64,000 bases of DNA, taken from assembly GCF_033366695.1 (NCBI RefSeq), contig NZ_JAOBTQ010000001.1, positions 7,936,001-8,000,000 of the forward strand, written 5' to 3'. How positions within the stretch are numbered: position 1 is the stretch's first letter; every line of letters starts with the position of its first letter. Both the position numbers and the translations under genes were made by a program. This DNA comes from Streptomyces sp. SCL15-4. Lineage in GTDB: Bacteria; Actinomycetota; Actinomycetes; Streptomycetales; Streptomycetaceae. The notes beneath the pieces are model-generated. The model was not told the DNA's origin. It searched no databases and worked only from the letters and a program-made list of their open reading frames with translations. Below are positions 8,004 to 15,980 of this stretch, piece by piece.

Positions 8004-9887
8004 GTGTCCACGATGCCCGTCGGTGGGCTTCTCGCCCACACCACCGACAACGCCGCCGACCTGGTCGTCCGCAACGCGAAGATCCACACCGGAGACCCGG
8101 CCCACCCGCAGGCCGGGGCGATGGCCATCCGCGACGGTGTCATCACGGTCGTCGGCGACGACAACGACGTGGCCTCCTGCGTCGGCCCGGACACCAAGGT
8201 GGTCGACGCCCTGGGCCGCCGCGTCGTCCCCGGACTCAACGACGCGCACCTGCACGTCATCCGGGGCGGGCTGAACTACGTACTGGAGTTGCGCTGGGAC
8301 GGCGTCCCCACCCTGCGCCAGGGCCTGGAGATGCTGCGCGAACAGGCGGCGCGCACCCCCAAGGGCCAGTGGGTGCGGGTCGTCGGCGGATGGTCGGCCG
8401 AGCAGTTCGCCGAAAGACGGCTGCCGACCGTCGCCGAACTGAACGCCGCCGCACCGGACACCCCGGTGTTCGTCCTGCACCTGTACCAGGCGGCCGTGCT
8501 CAACCGGGCCGCGCTCAAGGCCGCCGGATTCACCCGGGCCACCCCCGACCCCAAGGGCGGCCAGATCGTACGGGGCCGGGACGGCGAGCCCACCGGCATG
8601 CTGCTGGCCGCCCCCAGCGCCCTCATCCTCTACTCCACCCTGGCCAAGGCCCCGGTGCTGGAAGGAGAGGACAAGAAGACCTCCACCCGTCACTTCCTGC
8701 GGGAACTGAACAGGTTCGGCCTCACCTCGGCGATCGACGCGGCCGGCGGCTTCCAGAACTTCCCCGACAACTACGGCACCGTCATGGAACTGGCGAAGGC
8801 CGGGCAGCTGTCGCTGCGCATCGCCTATCACCTGTTCCCGCAGACCGCCGGACAGGAGATCGACGATCTCGCCCGCTGGATCGGCATGGTCCGCCCCGAG
8901 GACGGGGACGCATGGCTGCGCCTCAACGGCGCGGGCGAGAACCTGACCTGGGCGGCCGCGGACTTCGAGAACTTCGCCCAGCCCCGACCGGAACTCGGCT
9001 CGTACGAGGCGCAGTTCGAGAAGGCCGTACGCCTGCTCATGGAGAACGGCTGGGGCTTCCGGCTGCACGCCACCTACGACGAGACGATCCGGCGGGACCT
9101 GGCGGTGTTCGAGAAGCTCGCCGCGGAAGGACTCTTCCCGGCCGGCAACCGGTGGCTGTTCGACCACGCCGAGACCGTCTCCGCGGACAGCCTGGACCGC
9201 ATCGCCGCCCTCGGCGGCGCCCTGTCCGTGCAGAACCGGCTGTCTTTCCAGGGAGAGGCGTTCGTACGGCGCTACGGCCCCGGCGCCGCCGCGGACGCCC
9301 CGCCGATCCGGGCCATGCTGGACCGCGGCCTGACCGTCGGCGGCGGTACCGACGCCACCCGGGTCTCCACCTACAACCCGTGGATCGCCCTGCACTGGCT
9401 GATCACCGGCCGCACCGTGGGCGACCTCGCCGTCCGCCCGCCGCACAACCGGGTCGACCGTCAAACCGCGCTGGCCATGTTCACCCGTGCGGGCGCCACG
9501 CTGACCGGGGAGGAGGACGTCAAGGGCGTACTGCGCCCGGGCTTCCTCGGCGACCTGGCCATCCTGTCCGAGGACTACTTCACCGTGCCCGAGCCGGACA
9601 TCGCACACATCGAGTCACTGCTGACGGTCGTCGGCGGCCGGATCGTCTACGCGACCGGCGAGTACGAGGGCCTCGACGAGGAACTGCCGCCGGTCAGCCC
9701 CGCGTGGAGCCCGGTGGCGCACTTCGGCGGCTACCAGGCGACACCCCGTGCGGGCCTGACCGGTGCCCGCCAGGCCGAACTCCTCGGCCAGGCCGTCGCC
9801 GAGTCGGAGCAGCACCGCCTCTGGCGCGCCCGGCGCGGCCCGGCCCCGGAGACATCGGGCATGTTCTCCGATCCTTGCTTCCTCTGA
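8004..9887 (+). CDS. Amidohydrolase (YtcJ-like, amidohydrolase family 3)
   Basis: A 627-residue metal-dependent hydrolase of the YtcJ type. The N-terminal composite domain has ADLVVRNAKIHTGD and GRRVVPGLNDAHLHVIRGG, where HLH supplies two metal-binding His residues. Later signature parts are RLHATYDETI, WLFDHAETVS, VGGGTDATRV and the C-terminal GFLGDLAILSEDYF. These proteins hydrolyse amide or ester bonds; the natural substrate is unknown. GTG at 8004 is chosen because AGGAGG lies at 7988-7993, ten bases upstream; the ATG at 8013 is too far from it. It is monocistronic. The next 450 bases hold only a gene remnant. Confidence 0.88.
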   Translation: MSTMPVGGLLAHTTDNAADLVVRNAKIHTGDPAHPQAGAMAIRDGVITVVGDDNDVASCVGPDTKVVDALGRRVVPGLNDAHLHVIRGGLNYVLELRWDGVPTLRQGLEMLREQAARTPKGQWVRVVGGWSAEQFAERRLPTVAELNAAAPDTPVFVLHLYQAAVLNRAALKAAGFTRATPDPKGGQIVRGRDGEPTGMLLAAPSALILYSTLAKAPVLEGEDKKTSTRHFLRELNRFGLTSAIDAAGGFQNFPDNYGTVMELAKAGQLSLRIAYHLFPQTAGQEIDDLARWIGMVRPEDGDAWLRLNGAGENLTWAAADFENFAQPRPELGSYEAQFEKAVRLLMENGWGFRLHATYDETIRRDLAVFEKLAAEGLFPAGNRWLFDHAETVSADSLDRIAALGGALSVQNRLSFQGEAFVRRYGPGAAADAPPIRAMLDRGLTVGGGTDATRVSTYNPWIALHWLITGRTVGDLAVRPPHNRVDRQTALAMFTRAGATLTGEEDVKGVLRPGFLGDLAILSEDYFTVPEPDIAHIESLLTVVGGRIVYATGEYEGLDEELPPVSPAWSPVAHFGGYQATPRAGLTGARQAELLGQAVAESEQHRLWRARRGPAPETSGMFSDPCFL

Positions 9888-9900
9888 CCCCGCGGGAGGG

Positions 9901-10110
9901 CCGGCCGCGGGCCGCCCTGTGGACCGAGGTCCGCGTCGTGCTGCCCGTGCTCGCGCGTCCGGCGGCGTCGGCCCGCGGGCCCACGAGCACGCCGTCCAGC
10001 GCATGGTCCAGGCCGGCGCGGTCCCGGTCACCCGGGCGCGGGTCCTCCTGGCACTCCGGCGCGACCGGGCACGCGGCGAGACCTGTCTGCCGGTCGTGGA
10101 CGGGGGATCG
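9901..10110 (+). pseudogene. Isochorismatase-family remnant (C-terminal part)
   Basis: This frame carries HEHAVQRMVQAGAVPVT (9982-10032) followed by RVLLALRRDRAR and ET. From memory, this closely matches the conserved C-terminal helix region of YcaC-like isochorismatase hydrolases, which normally reads close to HEHAVQRMVQAGAVPVTW.Q.LLELQRDWAR. Upstream and downstream the similarity fades into low-complexity Arg/Gly/Ala sequence and no catalytic Asp-Lys-Cys domain is present. It is therefore best read as a decaying 3' gene fragment. A BLASTX of 9888-10338 should settle it. Confidence 0.6.
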
Positions 10111-10338
10111 GCGCCGCCCCTTGCCCGGCCCGGCCGGCGGACTGCTCGCGCGTCTGCCGCGCCGCCCGCCCACGGCGGCGGAAAGGACGCGGTAGGCACA
10201 GGCCGCCGCATGACCAAGGACCGAGCCAGGCCGTGGCCGTCCGGGGCATGCGTGGTGCCCCGGACGCTTCCACGGCCCTTACGGCCACGCGGGTTAGGCT
10301 CTTCTCCTCACGGTCACCGAAGAGGGGGGTTGCGGGGC

Positions 10339-10881
10339 ATGAGCGGACTCGTGACGGCGGTCAGCAGCAACGGGGAGTACTCGTTCACCAAGCCGAACCG
10401 GGACAGCATCACGCTGCTCGCCGGGCTCGGTGTGGAGGGGGACGTGCACGCCGGCGTGACGGTCAAGCACCGCTCGCGCGTCGCGCAGGACCCCACCCAG
10501 CCCAATCTCCGCCAGGTCCACCTCATCCACGAAGAACTCTTCGCCGAGGTCGGTGAACGGGGCTTCGCGGTGGCGCCCGGCCAACTCGGCGAGAATGTCA
10601 CCACACGCGGCATCGACCTGCTCGCCCTGCCGACCGGCACACTGCTGCGCATCGGCGACACCGCGGTCCTCGAAGTCACCGGCCTCCGCAACCCCTGCCC
10701 GCAGATCGACGCCTTCCAGCCCGGACTGCTGAAGCAGGTCGTCGGCCGCGACGAGGCGGGGAACGTCGTGCGCAAGGCCGGAATCATGAGCATCGTGCGG
10801 GAAGGCGGCGTGGTGCGCCCCGGCGACACCATCGAACCGCGACTCCCCGAGGGCCCGCACCGGCCCTTGACCCGCGTCTGA
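10339..10881 (+). CDS. MOSC-domain protein
   Basis: A 180-residue stand-alone MOSC domain (C-terminal domain of Moco sulfurases). The order is VTAVSSNGEYSFTK, LGVEGDVHAG, NLRQVHLIHEEL, LGENVTTRGIDL and VTGLRNPCPQID. The Cys in NPCPQI is the conserved residue thought to carry sulfur or help bind molybdenum cofactor. Such proteins act in sulfur-molybdenum chemistry or in reduction of N-hydroxylated compounds. ATG at 10339 follows a purine-rich stretch (AGAGGGGGG). No Moco biosynthesis gene is nearby, so its partner is unknown. Confidence 0.88.
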   Translation: MSGLVTAVSSNGEYSFTKPNRDSITLLAGLGVEGDVHAGVTVKHRSRVAQDPTQPNLRQVHLIHEELFAEVGERGFAVAPGQLGENVTTRGIDLLALPTGTLLRIGDTAVLEVTGLRNPCPQIDAFQPGLLKQVVGRDEAGNVVRKAGIMSIVREGGVVRPGDTIEPRLPEGPHRPLTRV

Positions 10882-11256
10882 CCTCTCCCGGTCCGGTCAC
10901 GGCCCGGCCGAGGTGCCGGCCGTGGCGCGGGCCCGGTGGCCGTGACGTCCTGGTATGCCGTGCCGGGTCCAGGGACACCGGGTTCCCGACGTGGGTGGGT
11001 GCGCCGAGGCCGACGGTCAGGCTCGACCTGCCGGACCGTACGCCACACACGACGAACCGAGAAGGAACCCGGCGCACGGAGCCCAGAGGGACAGCCATGA
11101 ACGAACCCGCCGCCAGGGGTCGCCCTTCGGTGCGTCGGCCATCTCGAGAACGGCGCCGCATCGCCATCCGCTCCGAGGACAGCCACCATCTCCCGGCCGG
11201 AGTCCGGCCTCGCAGGCATCTTCCTCCGCTCCGCCCGGTGGTCCGAACGAGACCGA
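10882..11256. other. Intergenic region, no gene supported
   Basis: About 375 bases. GC-rich inverted segments starting at about 10896 (GTCACGGCC, with its complement GGCCGTGAC near 10937) could act as a terminator for the MOSC gene. A short ATG frame from 11098 runs into the convergent reductase gene, is Arg-rich and has no recognisable fold, so I do not call it. Confidence 0.4.
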
Positions 11257-11862
11257 TCAGTAACTGTCGTAGCCGGGCTTGCCGTTCGGCCGGTAGACGC
11301 CGACGATGGTGCCGCCCTTCGTCGTCGAGACGCTGACCGGCTCCAGCGCGGTGGGGATCGCTCCGTCGGCGAACAGCCGCTTGCCGGTGCCGATGATCAC
11401 CGGATGGACGGTCAGCCGGTATTCGTCGACGAGGCTGTGCCGCATGAGGGTCTGGACGAGGTCGCCACTGCCCACGACGTTGATGTTGCCGCCGTCGGAT
11501 GCCTTCAGCTCGCGCACGGCATCGACGACGTCATCCCCCAGCAGCGTGGAGTTCTGCCACTCGACAGATGCCAGCGTCCGAGACGCCACGTACTTGTGCA
11601 TGCTGTTCATCCGATGGGTGAACGGGTTGTCGGGATCGGCGGTCGGCCAGTACGACGCGAAGATCTCGTACGTCTTGCGGCCGAGCAGCATGGCGTCGGA
11701 GACCTCGTACCAGCCGGCGACAACCGTGCCGACCTCGTCGTCGGACGCCGGCTTCTGCCAGCCGCCGTACTCGAAGCCGCTCCGAGCGTCCTCGTCGGGA
11801 CCGCCCGGTGCCTGCATGACACCGTCCAGTGTCAGGAACGTGCAAACGATGATTTTGCGCAC
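11257..11862 (-). CDS. Dihydrofolate reductase-like (RibD C-terminal domain) protein
   Basis: A 201-residue DHFR/RibD_C fold protein. The N-terminus KIIVCTFLTLDGVMQAPGGPDED, then DAMLLGRKTYEIFASYWPT, and NINVVGSGDLVQTLMRHSLVDEYRLTVHPVIIGTGKRLF are all typical. Members are NADPH-dependent reductases of uncertain substrate, cytosolic and usually stand-alone. GTG at 11862 is used because a GGGAG ribosome binding site lies directly upstream and the fold starts at residue 2; the longer upstream frame encodes low-complexity sequence. Confidence 0.88.
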   Translation of the reverse strand: MRKIIVCTFLTLDGVMQAPGGPDEDARSGFEYGGWQKPASDDEVGTVVAGWYEVSDAMLLGRKTYEIFASYWPTADPDNPFTHRMNSMHKYVASRTLASVEWQNSTLLGDDVVDAVRELKASDGGNINVVGSGDLVQTLMRHSLVDEYRLTVHPVIIGTGKRLFADGAIPTALEPVSVSTTKGGTIVGVYRPNGKPGYDSY

Positions 11863-12015
11863 GGTGCGCTCCCTTCGTCGACGGGTAGACCGCACACCTG
11901 CCGGAAACTCATCGGCGGGACTTCCCGCAGCGCGGCAACCTGCCAGCCCACGGGCGAGCAGATCCGGCGCCGGGCGAAGAAGAACCGGGTCGAGCTGTCT
12001 TTCACCCCGACCTGA

Positions 12016-12240
12016 GCGTCCTGGGCCAACCCGGTCGAGGTCCACTTCGGACCGTTGCGGCAATGCGGCGTCGCCACGGACTTCGCGGCGATGGGTGTCG
12101 CCGAGATCCTGCCGCACACCCATGACATCACCCGCGGTTCGAGCGTGGACCGGCTGCCGCCGGCACCGCTCTGCGCGGCCGTACTCGACCGACTGTTCCC
12201 CGACGCCCCGTCCGGTGGGCCCGTCCAGGATGTGGTCACA
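12016..12240 (+). pseudogene. Maleylpyruvate isomerase / DinB-type remnant
   Basis: The frame reads FAAMGVAEILPHTHDITRG, then LPPAPLCAAVLDRLFPDAP. By memory this corresponds to the C-terminal half of mycothiol-dependent maleylpyruvate-isomerase-like proteins, in which MGV.EIL.HT.DI carries a metal-binding His. An in-frame TGA at 12013-12015 cuts it off from whatever lies upstream, and no intact N-terminal HTH-like bundle is present. I read it as a degraded gene end lying between two minus-strand genes. Confidence 0.55.
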
Positions 12241-12246
12241 GCACTA

Positions 12247-13209
12247 CTAGGGCGCTGTCCGGTGACGCGTGGCGAGCCGGTCGCCGAGTTCGCTGCGTGC
12301 GTACAGCACCGCTCGTCCGGCTCGGGCACGGGTGACGAGGCCGCAGGCGGTGAGGACGGCGAGGTGCTGGGAGACGGCGCTGGGGGTGACGCCGAGGACG
12401 CGGGCCAGTGATGTGGTGGTATCCGGGGCGTCGAGGGCGGCGAGGAGCGCTGCCTTCGGCCGTCCGATCAGCGCGGCGAGCGCGTCGGCGGGCGGCGCCG
12501 CCACCGCCTCCCACAGGGTGGCCACCCCGCGCGCCGGATAGTCGACGCGGGGCACCTCGCCGATCGGGGCCGTCGCCTTGCGGCCGAACAGGGTCGGGCA
12601 CAGGGTGAGCCCGCCGCCGGCCGGTACCCGGCTGTGCGTGCCCATGGGATGCAGGCGCAAGACCCCGGACTCCCAGTGGACGTTGGGGTGCAGACCGGCG
12701 AAGAGGGCCGCGGCCCCGCCGTCGGCGAGCTGCTGCGCCCGGTACAGGATGTCCGCCTCCAGCACACCGCGCATCCTCGGCCAGTGCGGCTCCAGCGCCA
12801 GATGCCAGTACGCCTCCAGGGCGTCGGCGATCCGGTCGCGCAGTACGGCCGGGTCACCGCGCAGAACCGGTGGGACGCGCTGGTCGCGGTAGGCGGTCTC
12901 GATGTCCCGGCGGACGGTGGCCGGATCGGTGCGCCTGAGGATGTCCAGCTCCTCGGCCATGTCCGGTACACGGGTGCGGGGGCGGGGAGTGATGAAGTCC
13001 GGCAGCCAGCGCCGTTCGCTGACCAGGGCGTCCAGCAACTCGCCGTCCAGCACGGCCAGTCGGTCCCGGACCAGCCTGATCCACCGCATGTGCAGCGGGA
13101 AGTCGCCGGGATCGCGCAGCGCCCACAGGCTGTGGCAGGTCTCCTGCAACGGCGAGACGGCGAACCGGACACTGGCCAGGTCGTCCACCCCCAGCTCGAT
13201 CTCGATCAC
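12247..13209 (-). CDS. ArsR-family transcriptional regulator (DUF5937-type N-terminus)
   Basis: About 320 residues. A long N-terminal domain (VIEIELGVDDLASVRFAVSP and onward) is followed by a C-terminal winged helix: TTSLARVLGVTPSAVSQHLAVL then LVTRARAGRAVLYARSELG. The layout matches ArsR-like regulators with an N-terminal DUF5937 domain. GTG at 13209 has GGGAGGGG nine bases upstream; a GTG at 13230 is the alternative start. It is divergent from an MFS exporter with a palindrome between them, so it probably represses that exporter and itself. The inducer is unknown. Confidence 0.85.
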   Translation of the reverse strand: MIEIELGVDDLASVRFAVSPLQETCHSLWALRDPGDFPLHMRWIRLVRDRLAVLDGELLDALVSERRWLPDFITPRPRTRVPDMAEELDILRRTDPATVRRDIETAYRDQRVPPVLRGDPAVLRDRIADALEAYWHLALEPHWPRMRGVLEADILYRAQQLADGGAAALFAGLHPNVHWESGVLRLHPMGTHSRVPAGGGLTLCPTLFGRKATAPIGEVPRVDYPARGVATLWEAVAAPPADALAALIGRPKAALLAALDAPDTTTSLARVLGVTPSAVSQHLAVLTACGLVTRARAGRAVLYARSELGDRLATRHRTAP

Positions 13210-13241
13210 CGTCCCCAGCCCCTCCCGCACCCGTCCGAGGA

Positions 13242-13258
13242 TTCAGGCCCAGCCTAAA
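13242..13258. promoter_or_regulatory. Operator-like inverted repeat of ArsR/MFS pair
   Basis: TTCAGGC-CCA-GCCTAAA is a near-perfect inverted repeat (6 of 7 positions) in the 90-base gap between the ArsR regulator and the MFS gene. It is the only AT-containing palindrome there and is well placed to control both divergent promoters. Confidence 0.55.
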
Positions 13259-13299
13259 TCCCTGTCGCCCGCCGGGCGAGGGCGGCTTCATTGGACGTC

Positions 13300-14595
13300 A
13301 TGTTCCTGCCTCCACGCGGCCCCTTGCGGGTCTACGCCACCGTGACGTTCTTCGACTCCCTGGTCCCGGGCATCATGCTCGCGGGCGGCGTGCTGTTCTT
13401 CACCAAGGTCGCCCATCTGGGCGCGGTACAGGTCGGCAGCGGCCTGTCCCTGGCCGCGCTCGTCGGGCTCGCCGCGGCCGTGCCGGCCGGCCGCCTCGGC
13501 GACCGGATCGGACACCGCAGGCTGCTGATCGTCATCAGCCTGCTGCGCGCCCTGGTCCTCGGCGCCTACCAACTCGTCGACGGCTACGCGGCGTTCCTCG
13601 TCGTCGCCTGCCTCGCCGGACTCGCCGAGAGCGCGGTCGCCCCCGTCCGCCAGGCCTATCTCGGCACCATCACCACACCCGAGAACCGCGTGCGGACGCT
13701 CGCCTTCAACCGCGTCGTACGCAACATCGGCGCCACGCTCAGCACTCCCGCACTCGGCCTGGCCCTCGCCCTGGACAGTCCTGTGGCCTTCCGCGCCCTG
13801 ATCGGCGCGGGCGCCGTGAGCGTGCTGATCGTCGCGCTCGTCGCGGTGCGCCTGCCCGAGACACCGGCGCCCTCCGCCGCGGCCGGTGCGGCCACCACCG
13901 GGCCGCGGCCGGCGCCGGGCAAGCGGGCCGGAGTCCTGCGCGACCGCCCCTACCTCGCCCTCGCCCTGCTCAACGGCGTGCTCATCATGCACATGGAACT
14001 CCTGGAAGTCGGCATGCCGCTGTGGGTCACCGGCCACACCCGGGCACCCGACTGGACCACGTCCGCGCTGCTCTTCCTCAACGTCCTGGTCGCCATCGGC
14101 CTTCAGATGCGGGTCGGGAACACCGTCACCGACGTGGGCTCGGCGGCCCGCGCGATGCGCCGCGGCGGCTACTGCCTGCTGGCCGCGTCCGCGGTGTTCG
14201 CCGCCACCGGAACGCTCGGCCCCCTGCCCGGCGCGCTCGCGCTGTTCGCCGCCGTCACCCTGCTGACCCTCACCGAACTGCTGCAGTCGGCCGGATCCTG
14301 GGGCCTGTCCTACGACCTGGCCGACGCCGCCCGCCTCGGCGAGTACCAGGGCGCCTGGAGCACGGGCACCCAACTCGTCCGCTCCTGCGGCCCGCTCCTG
14401 GTCACCCTCGCCCTGTCCTCCCTCGCCGAGACCGGCTGGCTCGTCATCGGCCTCGCCTACGCGGTGCTCGCGGCCTCGTCCGTCCCCCTGGCCCGCCGCG
14501 CGCACACCCGCACGGCCCAAGCCGCCGCGCAGCCACATCCACCGACATCGCACCAGCCCGCCCCCGCCCCGGCCCCGGCCGCCGGACCGCGGTGA
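13300..14595 (+). CDS. MFS transporter (drug-export type)
   Basis: About 431 residues with some 12 hydrophobic segments, e.g. TVTFFDSLVPGIMLAGGVLF, ALVGLAAAVPAG and LLIVISLLRALVLGAY. The loop GRLGDRIGHRR after helix 2 is the MFS motif A (GxLaDrxGrrr). The tail after the last helix is Ala/Pro-rich. It is an inner-membrane exporter of unknown small molecule. ATG at 13300 is preferred over a TTG nine bases upstream. It is divergent from the ArsR regulator that probably controls it, and convergent with the MBL hydrolase gene. Confidence 0.88.
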   Translation: MFLPPRGPLRVYATVTFFDSLVPGIMLAGGVLFFTKVAHLGAVQVGSGLSLAALVGLAAAVPAGRLGDRIGHRRLLIVISLLRALVLGAYQLVDGYAAFLVVACLAGLAESAVAPVRQAYLGTITTPENRVRTLAFNRVVRNIGATLSTPALGLALALDSPVAFRALIGAGAVSVLIVALVAVRLPETPAPSAAAGAATTGPRPAPGKRAGVLRDRPYLALALLNGVLIMHMELLEVGMPLWVTGHTRAPDWTTSALLFLNVLVAIGLQMRVGNTVTDVGSAARAMRRGGYCLLAASAVFAATGTLGPLPGALALFAAVTLLTLTELLQSAGSWGLSYDLADAARLGEYQGAWSTGTQLVRSCGPLLVTLALSSLAETGWLVIGLAYAVLAASSVPLARRAHTRTAQAAAQPHPPTSHQPAPAPAPAAGPR

Positions 14596-14713
14596 GGCCG
14601 CCGCCAAGTCCCCGTCCTCCGGCCGGTAGTTCGGGGCAACCACTCGTACGGCGGTCCCGGCGGTCCCGGTGACGGAGGCAACCGGCACGGCGGCCGTGCG
14701 GCGCCCCTGGCGG

Positions 14714-15634
14714 TCAGCCGCCGACGTGCGCTCGGTGCGAGCCGGCGGGAACGGGTGAAAGCCGGTAGCCGCCCTCGTGGGTGACGACGTGTCCGGCGGT
14801 GGGCGGTGCGAAGTGGGTGCCCAGGAGCAGGGTCTCGGTGCCGGCGAGCGAGTCGAGGAGCGCGCGGCGGGACGCTTCGGAGCGTGCGGGGTCGATGTCG
14901 ACGCAGGCGCCGATGGCGGGGTGGGCGAGCTGGACGGGATGGTGGACGCAGTCGCCGGTGATCAGGGCCGTCCGGCCGCGGCTGCTCAGTTCGACGGCGA
15001 GGTGCCCGGGAGTGTGTCCCGGGGTCGGGATCAGGCGCAGGCCCGGGACGATCTCGACGCCCCCGGCCGGGACCTCGACGAGGTCGAGCAGCCCCGCCCG
15101 CTCCACCGGGATCACGGAGTCGCGGAACATCTGCTCGCGCGGTGCGTCCATGTCGTACCCGGCCCAGAACTCCCGCTCGGTGCGGGAGGTGACGTAGCGG
15201 GCGTTGGCGAACGTGGGAACCCAGGCACCGTCCGCCTTCCGTGTGTTCCAGCCGACGTGGTCGGCGTGCAGATGGGTGAGGATCACCAAGTCGACGGATT
15301 CCGGCGGGAAACCGGCGGCCGTCAGGCGCCCGAGGTAGCCGGTGTCCAGGTCGTGCCAGGCGGGATTGGCCCGCTGCTTGCCGTTGCCGATGCCGGTGTC
15401 CACCAGGACGCGCCGCCCGCCGACGGCGAAGGCGAAGCTGTGGCTGTGAAGGCGCAGGACGCCGTCGTCGTCCGCGAAGTGAGGGCGTAGCCAGTCCTGT
15501 CCGGCGATGACGTCCGGGGTGGCGCCGGGCAGCAGCCACGGTCCGGTCGCGGGCGGCAGGAGAACCTCGTCGACGCGGTGGACGCGGACGTCGCCCACGG
15601 TCCAGGACGGAGTGGAGGTCGGGGGAGTGGTCAT
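14714..15634 (-). CDS. MBL-fold metallo-hydrolase
   Basis: A 306-residue metallo-beta-lactamase-fold hydrolase with the zinc motif LTHLHADHVGW, IPTPGHTPGHLAVEL (third His) and ITGDCVHHPVQ (bridging Asp), plus a late His in LLGTHFAPPTAGH. The length and order resemble AHL-lactonase-like and other small ester/lactone hydrolases. ATG at 15634 replaces an upstream in-frame TTG. Its promoter faces that of the AtzG/amidase pair, and copies of a 19-bp operator lie between them, so it is probably part of the same TetR regulon. Substrate unknown. Confidence 0.88.
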   Translation of the reverse strand: MTTPPTSTPSWTVGDVRVHRVDEVLLPPATGPWLLPGATPDVIAGQDWLRPHFADDDGVLRLHSHSFAFAVGGRRVLVDTGIGNGKQRANPAWHDLDTGYLGRLTAAGFPPESVDLVILTHLHADHVGWNTRKADGAWVPTFANARYVTSRTEREFWAGYDMDAPREQMFRDSVIPVERAGLLDLVEVPAGGVEIVPGLRLIPTPGHTPGHLAVELSSRGRTALITGDCVHHPVQLAHPAIGACVDIDPARSEASRRALLDSLAGTETLLLGTHFAPPTAGHVVTHEGGYRLSPVPAGSHRAHVGG

Positions 15635-15657
15635 GATCGGTCCGTTCCGAGGAGCTA

Positions 15658-15676
15658 AACGCAATTCGTTTGCGTT
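15658..15676. promoter_or_regulatory. TetR operator copy 1 (MBL promoter)
   Basis: AACGCAA-TTCGT-TTGCGTT is a perfect 7-bp inverted repeat 24 bases upstream of the MBL gene start. The same left half AACGCAA with the same spacing recurs at 15705 and, with one change, at 17474 before the tetR gene. Confidence 0.7.
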
Positions 15677-15704
15677 AAATCACCGTAGGCCCTACAGTCC
15701 AGCT

Positions 15705-15723
15705 AACGCAAATGTTTAGCTTT
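15705..15723. promoter_or_regulatory. TetR operator copy 2 (atzG-amidase promoter)
   Basis: AACGCAA-ATGTT-TAGCTTT keeps the left half of copy 1 exactly and 5 of 7 bases of the right half. It lies 47 bases upstream of the AtzG-like gene on the plus strand. Confidence 0.6.
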
Positions 15724-15770
15724 TGGGTGTGGGTCCCCGTCCCGTCACCCCATCCGAGGAGAGAACACCC

Positions 15771-15980
15771 ATGTCCTCCGCCGACCTCACCCCGCCCGAG
15801 GCGGCCCGCTGGGCCGCCCGCGCCGGGCTCCCGCTGGCCGCCGCACGCCACGCCGCCGTGGCGGCCACCGCCAACCACATCCACTCCGTCGTCGCGGTCC
15901 TGCGGGAACTGGACTTCGGCGACATCCCGCCCGCCCTCGCCTACCGCGCGGATCAGGAGACGAACGATGCGGCCGTATGA
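15771..15980 (+). CDS. AtzG-like small amidase subunit (DUF4089)
   Basis: A 69-residue helical protein that overlaps the amidase by 14 bases. ARAGLPLAAARHAAVAATANHIHSVVAVLREL is the typical core of DUF4089/AtzG proteins. In Pseudomonas ADP, AtzG (about 68 aa) forms a complex with the amidase AtzE that hydrolyses 1-carboxybiuret. The size, sequence type and gene order here match that precedent. ATG at 15771 has GAGGAGAG upstream. It probably acts as a stabilising subunit for the amidase; the substrate of the complex here is open. Confidence 0.75.
   Translation: MSSADLTPPEAARWAARAGLPLAAARHAAVAATANHIHSVVAVLRELDFGDIPPALAYRADQETNDAAV

Noticed and set aside
11098..11336. Short ATG frame with a purine-rich leader
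   Set aside because: It runs antisense into the 3' end of the DHFR-like gene, is Arg-rich and matches no fold.
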